Under the pieces are notes generated by a model that saw only the letters and a program-made list of their open reading frames with translations, did not search any database and was not told where the DNA came from. From IMG/VR virus record IMGVR_UViG_3300035099_000682, positions 1 to 28,305 of that record: a DNA stretch of 28,305 bases; one strand, written 5' to 3'. The position numbers were made by a program, and so were the translations under genes. How positions within the stretch are numbered: position 1 is the first letter of the stretch; each line of letters starts with the position of its first letter. The DNA comes from a virus. Below, piece after piece: positions 5,562 to 14,214 of this stretch.

Positions 5562-8129
5562 TCATGCCTTTTGACCCTTACGACTTTTAATGAAGGTTTT
5601 GGAAGACCCACCATGTTTTGTTAGTCGTGACCTAATGTTGGTTAAAATAGGTTCTTTTTCTGATGACTCATCAGCTACGATGTAAGCCACCCCCTTCTCT
5701 TTAGGTAGGATTGGTTTGTCTGCAATTTTTCCCAAAGCGTTTTTTAAATCTTTGTTTTCAATAGATTTCGAAGAGTGCACTATTTTTATATCTGCAAGGT
5801 TTACCACGCTTGGATGAACATCGTTAGCGAGTTGTGTGTCCAGTATGAGCCAATTGAGCCCATGTCTATACCAGCGGAGGAGACTTTCGATAACCTCTAT
5901 AAATTCCTTTGGCATTTCCTTTTTGAAGTATTCATGTGCCTCATTCATGATTAAGACAACAGGTTTATTTCTTAATTCCTTGCTTGTTTGAATGACGCTC
6001 AATATCAAAGCTACGATTAAAAGCATGTCTGATTGCGGGAGTGTAAGTTCTCCCTTTTCTCTGAAGTCAAATATATTAACTCCACCTAATTTGAGTTTGG
6101 GAATAAAATGTTGGTTTCCATCAGCTAAATATGGTTTCAGGATTTCCAGAGTTCTTATTGCTGCCTCTCGTTGATCTTTTTTAAGTAGCATATCTTCTTT
6201 AACTTCTCTTATAATGGCATCTATACTAACTATTCCTGTCTCATCCCTGACTTTCTTTATCTTGTAATACACGTCTGTTACAGTTTTAGGAGCGAAGATG
6301 CCAAGCGGTCCAACTTTAAGAACATTCTTCCAGTCGTCCGTCGTAATAGTCGACGGATCCACAATGAATGGGAAAACATTATCGGTCTTGTATTCTTCTC
6401 TAAACTCACCAAGTTTTTCACTTTTTATCGCTGGGTTTACAAATATCTGAATATTGTTCTCTGAGACTAGACTACATGGTTTTACTCCATACTCTTTTTC
6501 CAGTTTTTGGCACTCTTCAGGATCATCGTTTTTCCTTGCTATACTCCAGAAGTCAGATCTGTCTTCGTGCCTTGTAGATTTGTGGAGCACAATTATGGTT
6601 GCCCTCTCTTTATCTGATACTTTAGATATTTTTGGAATTGACTTACCGACCAACATTTCGCAGAGTACTCCAATGGTATACCCTTTTCCTGAGCCCGGGC
6701 CACCACAGACAAACACCGTATGAGCCCTGTTCAAGTCGAATTTAACGAAACTGTTATCTGACTTGCCGATTATTCCCCACTGTGCCGTTTCTTTGACAGA
6801 ACCTACCCATTTGTCAGGCTTTGAAGTGGTCAATGGAGCGTGAATTCGCGAAATAGAGGCTGACTTGAAATATCTGTTTTCAGAATTGAGACTCAACAAG
6901 TATTGGCCGAAAACTGCTGAGTCGTCCAACCATCTTCCGCATATTCCGAATCCTTTTTGTATCAGAAGATTTTCGAATTCTTCACGATCAAACCTGGTTG
7001 AATAACCTAGTACTATCGTATCTAAACTCTCATTTAGAATGTTTGGCTTGTAGAGTATGATAACCGTTTTGGATTTTGGATCTGGACTCAGCCGAATTTT
7101 GCTCCTAGCTTCTTCACAAATGTTGTATCTGGTTAGAAATTCATTGAAGGTGTCGAGTTGTACAATATCAGGTATAATTTTTCCATTGTCTAACGTGTAG
7201 CCGTTAAATGCTTCATTATAAGGAATATGTTCACCGTTGACCACAAAGCGTACATTTTCTTTTGTCTGGGAGGCTTTGTTGAGTAGCTCCAGTGGGTGGT
7301 AGAAGAAGTCCTGCGCTGCTTTCCCGTAGTAGTTTCGTTTGATCTTTTCATCGTCACGGCCACCGACAAATTCCACATCCATAAGAAGCAGTGAATCTGT
7401 AGTCATCAAATCTCTAAGTGCATCCAAGATTTTGGGAACAGGCGCATTCCAGACAATGCCTTGAGCAATAATTAGCTTACCCACTTTTTTTTCGAGACAC
7501 CCTGGTAACCCTTTTAGGAAATCAGTGAGTACGGGTCTTAGAATCAGGCTTTGGTCAAATAGGCAGTTTCGCAGCATCTTATCTGCGAATACCATCCTTA
7601 GACTGTTCGTTAGTAATGGAAATGAAATATCCACAGGGGTATATATGATTGGTCTGAATTTGTGAGCCTTGAGGTTTTGGGTTCTGTACTCTTCAATTAT
7701 ACGAGTTAGTATCATGTTCTCTTTTTGCGCTGATCCCACACCCAAAACGACTAATTGAATTGGAGGTTTACCGTAATGCTTGCAATGTTTTTTCTTAAGG
7801 AAATCGAATACTATTTTCATTATCTCGGACAGCGCATCTCCAAGAAGATCCCGCGTACGTTTAAAAACGTCATAACCTTCCTCCTCTGTCATCTTTATAT
7901 AGTTGGCAGCTCCTATCTCGTCCCAGTACCAATATTTCTCATCTACAACATTAGTCGTGTAAACTTCCTTTGCATGCTCCTCAGGCACCATTATGGATGT
8001 TCCTGATATGAAGCTAGCCTTTGGATAGTGCGAAAAGTTAACTTTTAACTCAAACATTTCAAATAACTGCCTATCTCGCAAAGCGAATTTCCTCACGCGC
8101 TTCAAGATTGTATCCTCCTTTTTTGGCAC
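5562..8129 (-). CDS. HerA/FtsK-like ATPase with N-terminal methyltransferase-like domain
   Basis: An 855-residue protein. The C-terminal half is a HerA/FtsK-superfamily motor: Walker A GGPGSGKG (476-483), Walker B VVLIMNEAHEYF (about 724-735, with N in place of the usual D before EAH), sensor strand LILDTQ (761-766) and HPSVVNLADIKIVHSS. The N-terminal half resembles a Rossmann methyltransferase, closest in pattern to histidine-type EgtD enzymes: VVLGVGSAQK (127-136), YTPVDIS (163-169), and LLLMDVEF followed by FYHPLELLN (247-284). HerA proteins pump or remodel DNA and pair with nucleases in repair and defence. This fusion's role is unknown; packaging help, defence or DNA modification are options. 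Its GTG start lies about 25 bp from a TATA box, so it seems separately transcribed and leaderless. Confidence 0.75.
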   Translation of the reverse strand: MPKKEDTILKRVRKFALRDRQLFEMFELKVNFSHYPKASFISGTSIMVPEEHAKEVYTTNVVDEKYWYWDEIGAANYIKMTEEEGYDVFKRTRDLLGDALSEIMKIVFDFLKKKHCKHYGKPPIQLVVLGVGSAQKENMILTRIIEEYRTQNLKAHKFRPIIYTPVDISFPLLTNSLRMVFADKMLRNCLFDQSLILRPVLTDFLKGLPGCLEKKVGKLIIAQGIVWNAPVPKILDALRDLMTTDSLLLMDVEFVGGRDDEKIKRNYYGKAAQDFFYHPLELLNKASQTKENVRFVVNGEHIPYNEAFNGYTLDNGKIIPDIVQLDTFNEFLTRYNICEEARSKIRLSPDPKSKTVIILYKPNILNESLDTIVLGYSTRFDREEFENLLIQKGFGICGRWLDDSAVFGQYLLSLNSENRYFKSASISRIHAPLTTSKPDKWVGSVKETAQWGIIGKSDNSFVKFDLNRAHTVFVCGGPGSGKGYTIGVLCEMLVGKSIPKISKVSDKERATIIVLHKSTRHEDRSDFWSIARKNDDPEECQKLEKEYGVKPCSLVSENNIQIFVNPAIKSEKLGEFREEYKTDNVFPFIVDPSTITTDDWKNVLKVGPLGIFAPKTVTDVYYKIKKVRDETGIVSIDAIIREVKEDMLLKKDQREAAIRTLEILKPYLADGNQHFIPKLKLGGVNIFDFREKGELTLPQSDMLLIVALILSVIQTSKELRNKPVVLIMNEAHEYFKKEMPKEFIEVIESLLRWYRHGLNWLILDTQLANDVHPSVVNLADIKIVHSSKSIENKDLKNALGKIADKPILPKEKGVAYIVADESSEKEPILTNIRSRLTKHGGSSKTFIKSRKGQKA

Positions 8130-8147
8130 CCAATTAACAGAACACGC

Positions 8148-8160
8148 TCATATATATTTT
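8148..8160 (-). promoter_or_regulatory. TATA-box promoter of the HerA-like gene
   Basis: On the minus strand the sequence reads AAAATATATATGA, centred about 25 bp upstream of the GTG start at 8127-8129. This archaeal spacing places the transcription start at or next to the start codon, predicting a leaderless mRNA. The box overlaps the stop of the preceding gene. Confidence 0.55.
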
Positions 8161-9623
8161 TAAAGCTTCTGCGTTTTCTTTTTCCAAAATAGGTATCCTT
8201 TGGTTTGCATTAAAAATCCGCAAACTTTTATTAAGTGTGCAAGCCTTTCAAGGCTGGCTTTTTTTATTTCTTCGATGTAGGCTTCTTTTCTTCCGAATGG
8301 CATATGACAGAAGAAGTATTTCATGAAACGTACATGGCTATGCTTGGTGAACGCTTCCCTTATGACTGCAATGCTATTATCGGCTAGGGTTTGAAGCTTA
8401 TTCAAAACGTATTTTTCGTTTCCCAAAAGTTGAATGTTGAAGCCGTAATGTCGCAGTATTTCCGTAATTCTAAGCGCTTCTTTTGGCGGTGGCTGTTCGG
8501 TTATTTTTTGCATTCCTGCTTTTTCTGCAAAGGGATTGTATTTTGCCATAACCGCGGGCATCTCCACGTATGGTGTTCCAGCTAAAGGCAGAGTTTCCCC
8601 AACGAGCTTTGCGCCCAAGCTTATCGTGCGGTATTTTGGATGAACAACAACCCGAGTGATTATGCTCAGCTTTTCGTTTAACTCTTTCATGCTCATTTTT
8701 GGAAGTACAAGCCTTCTTCCGAAGCATGTTGGTGGTGGATAGTTGTAGACTATTACTCCGCATAGTTCTTCGCCACGTTTTAGACAGAAGATTTTTCGTG
8801 GTGCAGCTATCTTGTGGCTGCGATAGTGGAAGCTTGCGAGTTTTCTCCAGTCTTGTATTGTGCCTTCTTTGATTTTCATTTCCTTTACGAGACTGCACTC
8901 TTTAGCTGGATGGTTTGGATAGTAGTTTACGGTTATTTCTTTGCCGAATCGCTTGTGAATGTGCACTGAAGGGTTCAGGTCTTCAAGCAGGTCTGTATGT
9001 GTTGTTGCTGCTAAAACCGCTTTGCATTGTTGCCTTGCCAGCTTCTGAAGGTTATAAGCCACTATCTTGGCTGTGTCCCTGTCAAGTGTTGCTGCAAACT
9101 CGTCCATTATCCAGAACTGCGCTTGGCTTTCAATCATTTTCGCAATCTTGTAACGGTATTTCTGGCCGTCGCTCAGTTGCTCATAACTTCTTAGGAAAAG
9201 AAAAGCGTCGTTCAAGCCCACTTTGCTCAGTAGCTCTAGGCTTTCTTCAACTGTTTTACCTACCGTTTCGATTAACGGTCTGTTTGGTTCAGGCTGAATA
9301 TCCGCAATATTTATGCAACTAGTTCCCATGTCTTGCCTTATGTCCTTTTCCAAGGCTTTCAACAAGACAGACTTTCCGCTTCCAGAATCACCTGCTATAT
9401 AGACAATGTCTGTAGATCCTATCTTCAGTTCAACATCATCGTAAATGACAAATCTTTGCCACTGGTCAAGCCCCAGCCCGAAGCCTTCCGCAACAGCAAC
9501 AACACGCTCACTTGGTTCTGGAGCAGCAGTTTCATAGCTTATGTTAATCACAAACTTGCCTTCTCTTCTATCATATCGACGTGCATATCGGGTGATGTGG
9601 AAAAACTCGCGCTTCCTTCTCAT
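8160..9623 (-). CDS. ABC-type ATPase fused to GNAT-like acetyltransferase (COG2401-like)
   Basis: A 487-residue soluble protein. It has ABC ATPase signatures: Walker A GDSGSGKS (78-85), signature LSDGQ (150-154), Walker B FWIMDEF (170-176) and a switch histidine in TTHTD (207-211). From about residue 240 a GNAT-like fold follows, with FCLKRGEELCGVIVYNY and the acetyl-CoA-site pattern ITRVVVHPKYRTISLGAKLV (322-341). No membrane domain is present, so it is not a transporter. This is the architecture of COG2401 (MK0520-like) proteins, whose biochemistry is unsettled. Its start overlaps the terminase stop by 4 bp (ATGA), coupling it to DNA packaging genes. It may modify a virion or host protein. 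Confidence 0.85.
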   Translation of the reverse strand: MRRKREFFHITRYARRYDRREGKFVINISYETAAPEPSERVVAVAEGFGLGLDQWQRFVIYDDVELKIGSTDIVYIAGDSGSGKSVLLKALEKDIRQDMGTSCINIADIQPEPNRPLIETVGKTVEESLELLSKVGLNDAFLFLRSYEQLSDGQKYRYKIAKMIESQAQFWIMDEFAATLDRDTAKIVAYNLQKLARQQCKAVLAATTHTDLLEDLNPSVHIHKRFGKEITVNYYPNHPAKECSLVKEMKIKEGTIQDWRKLASFHYRSHKIAAPRKIFCLKRGEELCGVIVYNYPPPTCFGRRLVLPKMSMKELNEKLSIITRVVVHPKYRTISLGAKLVGETLPLAGTPYVEMPAVMAKYNPFAEKAGMQKITEQPPPKEALRITEILRHYGFNIQLLGNEKYVLNKLQTLADNSIAVIREAFTKHSHVRFMKYFFCHMPFGRKEAYIEEIKKASLERLAHLIKVCGFLMQTKGYLFWKKKTQKL

Positions 9624-11083
9624 CTCGTAACTCCCATAACCTTGCGTTTGTTCAGTTTTTTGCGAATCTGCTGGAGTTTGTTGACTCGTCTGGGCACTAC
9701 AGTCAGAAGTGGCTCTGGAGCCAGCTTAACTCCGCAAGATATTGCCATTGCTGTTGCCCACCAGACATCGTCATGTTGGTTTTGCGGGTGCGAGAAATGC
9801 AGTGACCCGTCCTTTTTGAGTTCGAATTTTTCTATGTTAAGCTCGTTGACGTAGCTGAGGCTCTTGTTCGGTGAGACTTGTATGTTGACAAAGGGAAAGC
9901 TGTAAGCTGCATCTAGCATCCGTTGCTTCAAAATGCTTGCCAGCTCCTGTTTTCGGCTGCTGGTAAAGGTTACAGCTTCCACGTTTTCGATTCCGCCATT
10001 CGCCATGTCCTCGGTGATGTATTCGCCGACTCCTGTCGTGTCAACGCGGATTTTCTCAAACGTCTGCCATCTGTCCGTTAATGTTTTGACATAGCCTATG
10101 ACTGTGGCATACTTTGTTTCAAGCGGAAAAACCTTCACATGCCTCAAGAAGTATTTGCCGTCGACGTCTTCGACTACCACAAAGGCGGAATAGTCTTGAT
10201 GTTTACCAAGATCCAGTCCGCCATAGAATTTGCCTCTGTGAAGGCTTTCAAAATTCCAAAGCTCCAGTTCGCTGTCGATGCACTTTGTTATTAGGCTTAG
10301 TGGTATCCAGACGCTTTCGTCTTCTGCCCATTCTGCCTCAAGCTCCCGTTTCCACCGCCATGGGTCGCCCTCATACTCTTGCTTGCGGTCTTCAAGCCAC
10401 TTCCGCCTCATAGGTCCATTAGGTTCTAAGGCTTGCTCCCATGTGACGTGGCTCTTTGCGAACCGTGCGAATTGTGGTCTGTTGAAGATTTTCCAGAATA
10501 GGCTGTCGGCGCTGCCTGGTGTGCTGCTGCAGATAAACTTGCCTCCAGTGGTTGCAAGCGTGAACAGTATGGAATCATAGAGCTCCTCGTCATGGTTAAT
10601 CCAGTTGGCTTCGTCCATGTACACGCAGTTAAGCGTAAAGCCTCTGACAGTTTCTGGATTGCAGGGCAAGGCTTGGATGACTGCTTGGTTCTTCAGCCTA
10701 ACGATTGTCTGCTGCAACTTATGATAGTAGCCTTTCGGAATTCTAGTAAGGAATCCGTTGATTTTGGTTATGGGAATTTTTGTTTGGCGCCAGCTAGGAC
10801 CCACAATTGCGATTTGATAACCATCATGCAACAGAGCGTAGTGCAGTAGCCAAGCAGAGATCAAATGCGTTTTTCCCGATTGCCTACTCCATCTTAAAGC
10901 AACAGAATCATTCTTGCTCAGAAGTTCTGCTGCTTCTTTCTGGTAAGCTGTTAACTTTAAGCCCAGCATATGCTCTGTGAATTTGACAAAGTCTTCTGGA
11001 ATCCGTTTTGCCTTAGCTTCCAGATGATCCTTGAACCGCTGTTGCAGTTCCTTTATTCTTGTCTTTTGCGATTGCCTCATCAA
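9620..11083 (-). CDS. terL: Terminase large subunit
   Basis: The 487-residue DNA-packaging motor and nuclease. The ATPase domain has Walker A RWSRQSGKT (64-72), Walker B VYMDEAN (154-160) and the coupling motif SSTPG (186-190). The RNase H-like nuclease domain shows D291 in GGLDLGKHQDYSA, D348 in IRVDTTG and the final acid in HDDVWWA (438-439). It cuts and pumps concatemeric genomes into the prohead through the portal. The frame starts TTG-ATG (11081-11083, then 11078-11080); the ATG is just as plausible. Its 5' end overlaps the small-subunit candidate by about 70 bp. Unlike most tailed phages, it lies downstream of all head and tail genes. Confidence 0.96.
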   Translation of the reverse strand: MMRQSQKTRIKELQQRFKDHLEAKAKRIPEDFVKFTEHMLGLKLTAYQKEAAELLSKNDSVALRWSRQSGKTHLISAWLLHYALLHDGYQIAIVGPSWRQTKIPITKINGFLTRIPKGYYHKLQQTIVRLKNQAVIQALPCNPETVRGFTLNCVYMDEANWINHDEELYDSILFTLATTGGKFICSSTPGSADSLFWKIFNRPQFARFAKSHVTWEQALEPNGPMRRKWLEDRKQEYEGDPWRWKRELEAEWAEDESVWIPLSLITKCIDSELELWNFESLHRGKFYGGLDLGKHQDYSAFVVVEDVDGKYFLRHVKVFPLETKYATVIGYVKTLTDRWQTFEKIRVDTTGVGEYITEDMANGGIENVEAVTFTSSRKQELASILKQRMLDAAYSFPFVNIQVSPNKSLSYVNELNIEKFELKKDGSLHFSHPQNQHDDVWWATAMAISCGVKLAPEPLLTVVPRRVNKLQQIRKKLNKRKVMGVTR

Positions 11084-11348
11084 TCATCTTCTCCAAACGG
11101 TCCAGTTCCTCGTTAATCAGAGCCTCGTCGAAAGAGCGGCTGAGGCTGTTCAAGACTTGGGCGATGTAGCCTGTAATGCGCATGAATCCTTCACGTTGTT
11201 TGGGTGTCTTGGCGTTTCTTGCAGACTGTTCAGCCAGGTCAAACATTGATTCGAGTTGCGTTATCAGCTTCTGCCTGAGCCTTTGCGTTCCAGTCTCAAC
11301 TTCCTTTTGAGCACGTCTTACTTTGCCTCTAAGCCTATGACTATACAC
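11013..11348 (-). CDS. Putative terminase small subunit
   Basis: A 111-residue, highly charged helical protein with heptad-like stretches (residues 12-45 and 68-95) and a Gly/Ser/Thr-rich tail. The case for small terminase is position, immediately upstream of and overlapping the large subunit by about 70 bp, plus size and coiled-coil character. No clear helix-turn-helix is visible, so the call is by context. The start is GTG at 11346-11348. A GAGGGGGT ribosome site (about 9-17 bases upstream) overlaps the stop of the preceding membrane-protein frame. Confidence 0.55.
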   Translation of the reverse strand: MYSHRLRGKVRRAQKEVETGTQRLRQKLITQLESMFDLAEQSARNAKTPKQREGFMRITGYIAQVLNSLSRSFDEALINEELDRLEKMIDEAIAKDKNKGTATAVQGSSGS

Positions 11349-11364
11349 TCGAAGCCTACCCCCT

Positions 11365-11610
11365 CTAGGTTTTTTGAGAGATCAGAATGCCGCTTATGGT
11401 TCCAATTAAACCCGTTATGGCTGCAAAGACTTCGCTGTTCCAACTGCCTAAGAAAGACATGTGAGCGATTTCTAAGGCTGAAAGACAGACAGTCATGGCA
11501 ATAGCAAACTTGACTCCATAGACAAGCTTCTCGTTTGGCTGAACAACGAGTATGTGCTCTTTTCCCCGTGAACCCTTGCGCTGTATTGTTTTGGTTAATG
11601 CTTTTCTAAT
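11365..11610 (-). CDS. Small two-helix membrane protein with non-canonical start (holin-like?)
   Basis: An open frame not starting with ATG, GTG or TTG. Reading from 11628 it encodes a basic N-terminus (RKALTKTIQRKG, then RGKEHIL), then two hydrophobic segments (YGVKFAIAMTVCLSALEIA and EVFAAITGLIGTISGILI), and ends at TAG (11365-11367). Codon sense and packing against both neighbours argue it is real. A GGTGAG ribosome site lies at 11628-11633. Candidate starts are ACG (11620-11622, 6 bases after it) or ATT (11608-11610), which overlaps the stop of the preceding gene. An ATG at 11494-11496 would remove half of the protein. Basic N-terminus plus two helices fits a holin or other small lysis membrane protein, but this is weak. 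Confidence 0.5.
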   Translation of the reverse strand: MRKALTKTIQRKGSRGKEHILVVQPNEKLVYGVKFAIAMTVCLSALEIAHMSFLGSWNSEVFAAITGLIGTISGILISQKT

Positions 11611-12004
11611 CCAGTCTGTCGTGGTTTCTCACCTTCTGTTGTCTGCACCGATTTGGAAAGACGCGTCTTCCACCCATCAAAAAGCTGTTCAAAAGCTGCT
11701 TGCACTCTTCAGAATTCATGTGCTGGTTTTCGATGACCTTTATGCTTACAGCCCATGACAATGGGACGGCTGTGTAGTCAATGTCGTAGAGTCCATCTGC
11801 ATAGCGAAAGTGGTTCTGACCCAATATGATGTGCTTGTTCTTTTCGCCGAGTATTCCTATGAAGATGCCAAAACTGGTGACTGGAACATCTATGCCCCCT
11901 AAGCCTCCGCTGAGGCTTTTCCCTATTGAGGCATCTGTCCAATCCACGCGGACTAGCGCTCCGATCTGAAGGCTTCTGATTTGTTTCAAAAGCTGCTTGT
12001 CCAC
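11606..12004 (-). CDS. Conserved-looking virion-cluster hypothetical protein
   Basis: A 132-residue protein between hub and terminase genes. The first 90 residues look like a small beta barrel (IGALVRVDWTDASIGKSL, TSFGIFIGILGEKNKHIILGQNHF, YDIDYTAVPLSWAVSIKVI). The C-terminus is basic and polar (GGRRVFPNRCRQQKVRNHDRLD). The position suggests a tail-tip or packaging accessory factor, but I recognise no named family. It starts with GTG at 12002-12004, 6 bp after the hub stop. Its own final codons contain the GGTGAG ribosome site for the following membrane-protein frame. Confidence 0.6.
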   Translation of the reverse strand: MDKQLLKQIRSLQIGALVRVDWTDASIGKSLSGGLGGIDVPVTSFGIFIGILGEKNKHIILGQNHFRYADGLYDIDYTAVPLSWAVSIKVIENQHMNSEECKQLLNSFLMGGRRVFPNRCRQQKVRNHDRLD

Positions 12005-12010
12005 CTTGTT

Positions 12011-13672
12011 TCACCTTGCTACTTTATGTCTGCTCAAGTGGCTTGTCTTGCTGCGAAGCGCATACAGGTAATCAGCCAAGAATGGTGTTTCTCTTCCAAG
12101 CTCCAAGGTCACCTCAAGCGTCTGCGACTTGGCGTCAACACGGTATTCAACGCTTAAGATGCGAAAATCTGCGTCTATGTTCTCGTTTGGCAATGTCACA
12201 TGTATTTTGTCGCCTGGCAAAAGAGGCGTGTTCCCATAGTCTATGACTGTGCTTCTTATTGTCAGGTATTCAGCAGGGTTTTTGAGATGGTTAAGAAGGG
12301 CTTTGGCTCTCAGCGTGCATGCGTTGTCGCTGTAAAGCTCCTCATCAACTTCGACAAGTTCTCTTAAGCCATAGGTTGTTTGGCTGGTTGTGTCTTCTTG
12401 TGTGCTTTTCCATTTGCCGTATCCAAAATGGAACTGGTCTATCCACCAGTTTCCTGCGCTTGCGTATTCTTGGTCGACTGCTATGCCTATCTGCTTTACG
12501 TACTCCCAGCGGAAGAGGTCGTCAACCCAGTCCCACTCGTCAGCATATTTTAGTCCAGCGTTGATGACGACTTTTTCCCATTGGTTGATTTTGGAGAGGT
12601 TGAAGCTTTTTGTTGCGCTGTTATTCCAGATGTCGATTAGGTTTATCCAGCAATACTTAGAATGTTTGTCATCAACCATGAGTGCAAGGCTGATTTTTGG
12701 AAACTCGTTGAGGTTTATGGTCTGGCCTTCATAAAATATCCAGTCAACTCTTGTGTAATACATGTAAGCTGATTCAATGACCTTAACGCTTTTAGCCCCA
12801 GCATACTTAATGGCTGTGTCCAAAGCGAGGTTTGTGCTGCCCGTCATGACGCTCCATTTGCCATAAACCGCATGTATTAGTTCGTTTGAACCGCCCCAGC
12901 CAGTGCCTTCGCTAACAGTTAAATCCTCGGTAAGCGTGTCGCTCCAAGGTCTGCCGTCAACATCCACTGGGAAGGGTTTGTCAGCTACGCCGTAGACTGT
13001 GATTTTGTTTCTTATCATGTGGATGTCTTTTCTGTATTCGCTTGACTCGATTCTGTCATTGAGATTGACTGGTGAGGTTTTGCTGTTGCGATGGAAAAAC
13101 TCGAATTTTCCGTCTGGTGCTAAACGGAAGTCAAAGCCTATGACTCCAGCTTTGTCTGCGCTTCCACCGATGAAGCTTAGAATGTCAAAAACAGGCGTGT
13201 CTTGGTATTCCAGCTTCGTGTACGTGGTGTCAGTGTCTTCCACCAGCTCGTTTGAATCTCTGACATGGCTCAAGCCGACGTAGTAGTCAATTAGGTCTTT
13301 GACGATGGCTTCGCCTTTTTGGTTTTCATACGTTTTGGTGACGACTCTTCTGAAGAGGCGTTCGCCCCAGCACCTGCCAGAAACACGCAAATAATTCTCA
13401 TTAGGTGTGGATTCATATTTGACAGCTTCAACACGACACGTTATAACCTGAGGAATATTGGTGCCTCTGCCTATGTCAATGTGCCCGTCGACTCCCACGT
13501 TGATTGGGTAGGAACCGTTTGGACTGTATTTCTTGTCCAAATTTTGAAGCAGGCACTCGAAGCTGCTGACTTCTCTTGTGCAGCCTAAATGTACTCTTAA
13601 ATCGATTATGTCGCCTTGAGGAACACCGACATTGCCGAAAGCAATGGCGATTTTTGGAATGTCGACGCTCAA
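12011..13672 (-). CDS. Baseplate/tail-tip hub protein with inserted jelly-roll domain
   Basis: A 553-residue tail-tip protein. Residues 20-240 read like the hub family (gpD/gp27-like beta barrels): repeated strands, WGERLFRRVVTKTYENQKGE, and the long domain ending near NKITVYGVADKP. Residues about 430-540 complete it (LRAKALLNHLKN, PGDKIHVTLP, FRILSVEYRV, LEVTLELG). Between them, residues 255-422 form an aromatic-rich beta sandwich (WIFYEGQTINLNEF, WINLIDIWN, NWWIDQFHFGYGKW) resembling carbohydrate-binding or galactose-binding-like modules. That insert probably contacts host surface glycans (inference). The TTG start (13670-13672) overlaps the tape-measure stop as TTGA. Confidence 0.75.
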   Translation of the reverse strand: MSVDIPKIAIAFGNVGVPQGDIIDLRVHLGCTREVSSFECLLQNLDKKYSPNGSYPINVGVDGHIDIGRGTNIPQVITCRVEAVKYESTPNENYLRVSGRCWGERLFRRVVTKTYENQKGEAIVKDLIDYYVGLSHVRDSNELVEDTDTTYTKLEYQDTPVFDILSFIGGSADKAGVIGFDFRLAPDGKFEFFHRNSKTSPVNLNDRIESSEYRKDIHMIRNKITVYGVADKPFPVDVDGRPWSDTLTEDLTVSEGTGWGGSNELIHAVYGKWSVMTGSTNLALDTAIKYAGAKSVKVIESAYMYYTRVDWIFYEGQTINLNEFPKISLALMVDDKHSKYCWINLIDIWNNSATKSFNLSKINQWEKVVINAGLKYADEWDWVDDLFRWEYVKQIGIAVDQEYASAGNWWIDQFHFGYGKWKSTQEDTTSQTTYGLRELVEVDEELYSDNACTLRAKALLNHLKNPAEYLTIRSTVIDYGNTPLLPGDKIHVTLPNENIDADFRILSVEYRVDAKSQTLEVTLELGRETPFLADYLYALRSKTSHLSRHKVAR

Positions 13673-14214
13673 TCTTCTATCCCCCGTCTGTAATAGTCCC
13701 CTTCTCCAGCCCTGCGAATGCTTCGCCCACGTTCAGGCATTTCAGCCACAGCCTCGTTGAAGCTTTGAACGCTTGCGGTTGCAGAGTTCATCTGACTTGC
13801 AAAATACCACATGGCAGCCGCTGCAGCCACAATAACCGCTATTCCTACCCCTGTTAGGGCGAGCCAGGTGGCGTAAGAAATATTCAAAGCGTTCTGAGCA
13901 GCAGTCGAAATCCAACAAGCTGCAGCATACACTTTCTGAGCTACGGCTACGCCCCAGCTTGTTCTCATGAACATGCCTAAAACAGTGACAACCATCATGG
14001 CGCTGTTGAAGACTCTAGCTTGTTGGTCATTTAAAAGCCCGAACTGATGCGCTATATGCCCAATAGCGGTTCCAGTAGCGCCTAAACCAGCTATGGCGGA
14101 GCCAAGACTTTTGATTCGAACAGACAATGCTTCAGCGTCTGCCTGTATTCTGGTAAACTCACTGCTGGCACGGTTAACGGCTCTTATGGTGACGGCGATT
14201 TCTCTAAAGCTTAT
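13669..14214 (-). CDS. Very short tail tape-measure-like protein, possible ATA start
   Basis: The frame encodes an amphipathic N-terminal helix region (ISFREIAVTIRAVNRASSEF, then TRIQADAEALSVRIKSLGSA), then hydrophobic helices (AMMVVTVLGMFMRTSWGVAVA, WLALTGVGIAVIVAAAAAMWY) and a charged tail. This is the usual look of a tape-measure N-terminus plus membrane region, placed just before the hub. At 181 residues it is far shorter than typical tape measures (500 or more). The first canonical codon is a TTG at 14125-14127, but clear tape-measure sequence continues upstream of it. The ATA at 14212-14214 overlaps the preceding gene's TAA stop and follows GGAGG by 10 bases. A shorter form from the TTG has 152 residues. 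Confidence 0.6.
   Translation of the reverse strand: MSFREIAVTIRAVNRASSEFTRIQADAEALSVRIKSLGSAIAGLGATGTAIGHIAHQFGLLNDQQARVFNSAMMVVTVLGMFMRTSWGVAVAQKVYAAACWISTAAQNALNISYATWLALTGVGIAVIVAAAAAMWYFASQMNSATASVQSFNEAVAEMPERGRSIRRAGEGDYYRRGIED

Noticed and set aside
5393-5614. 73-codon minus-strand frame overlapping the 3' end of the HerA-like gene
   Set aside because: Part of it lies in another frame of the ATPase gene, it lacks motifs and ribosome site, and its sequence does not resemble a domain.
8470-8898. 142-codon minus-strand frame within the ABC/acetyltransferase gene
   Set aside because: Basic, Asn/Arg/Lys-rich shadow frame; the overlapping gene has full ABC signatures.
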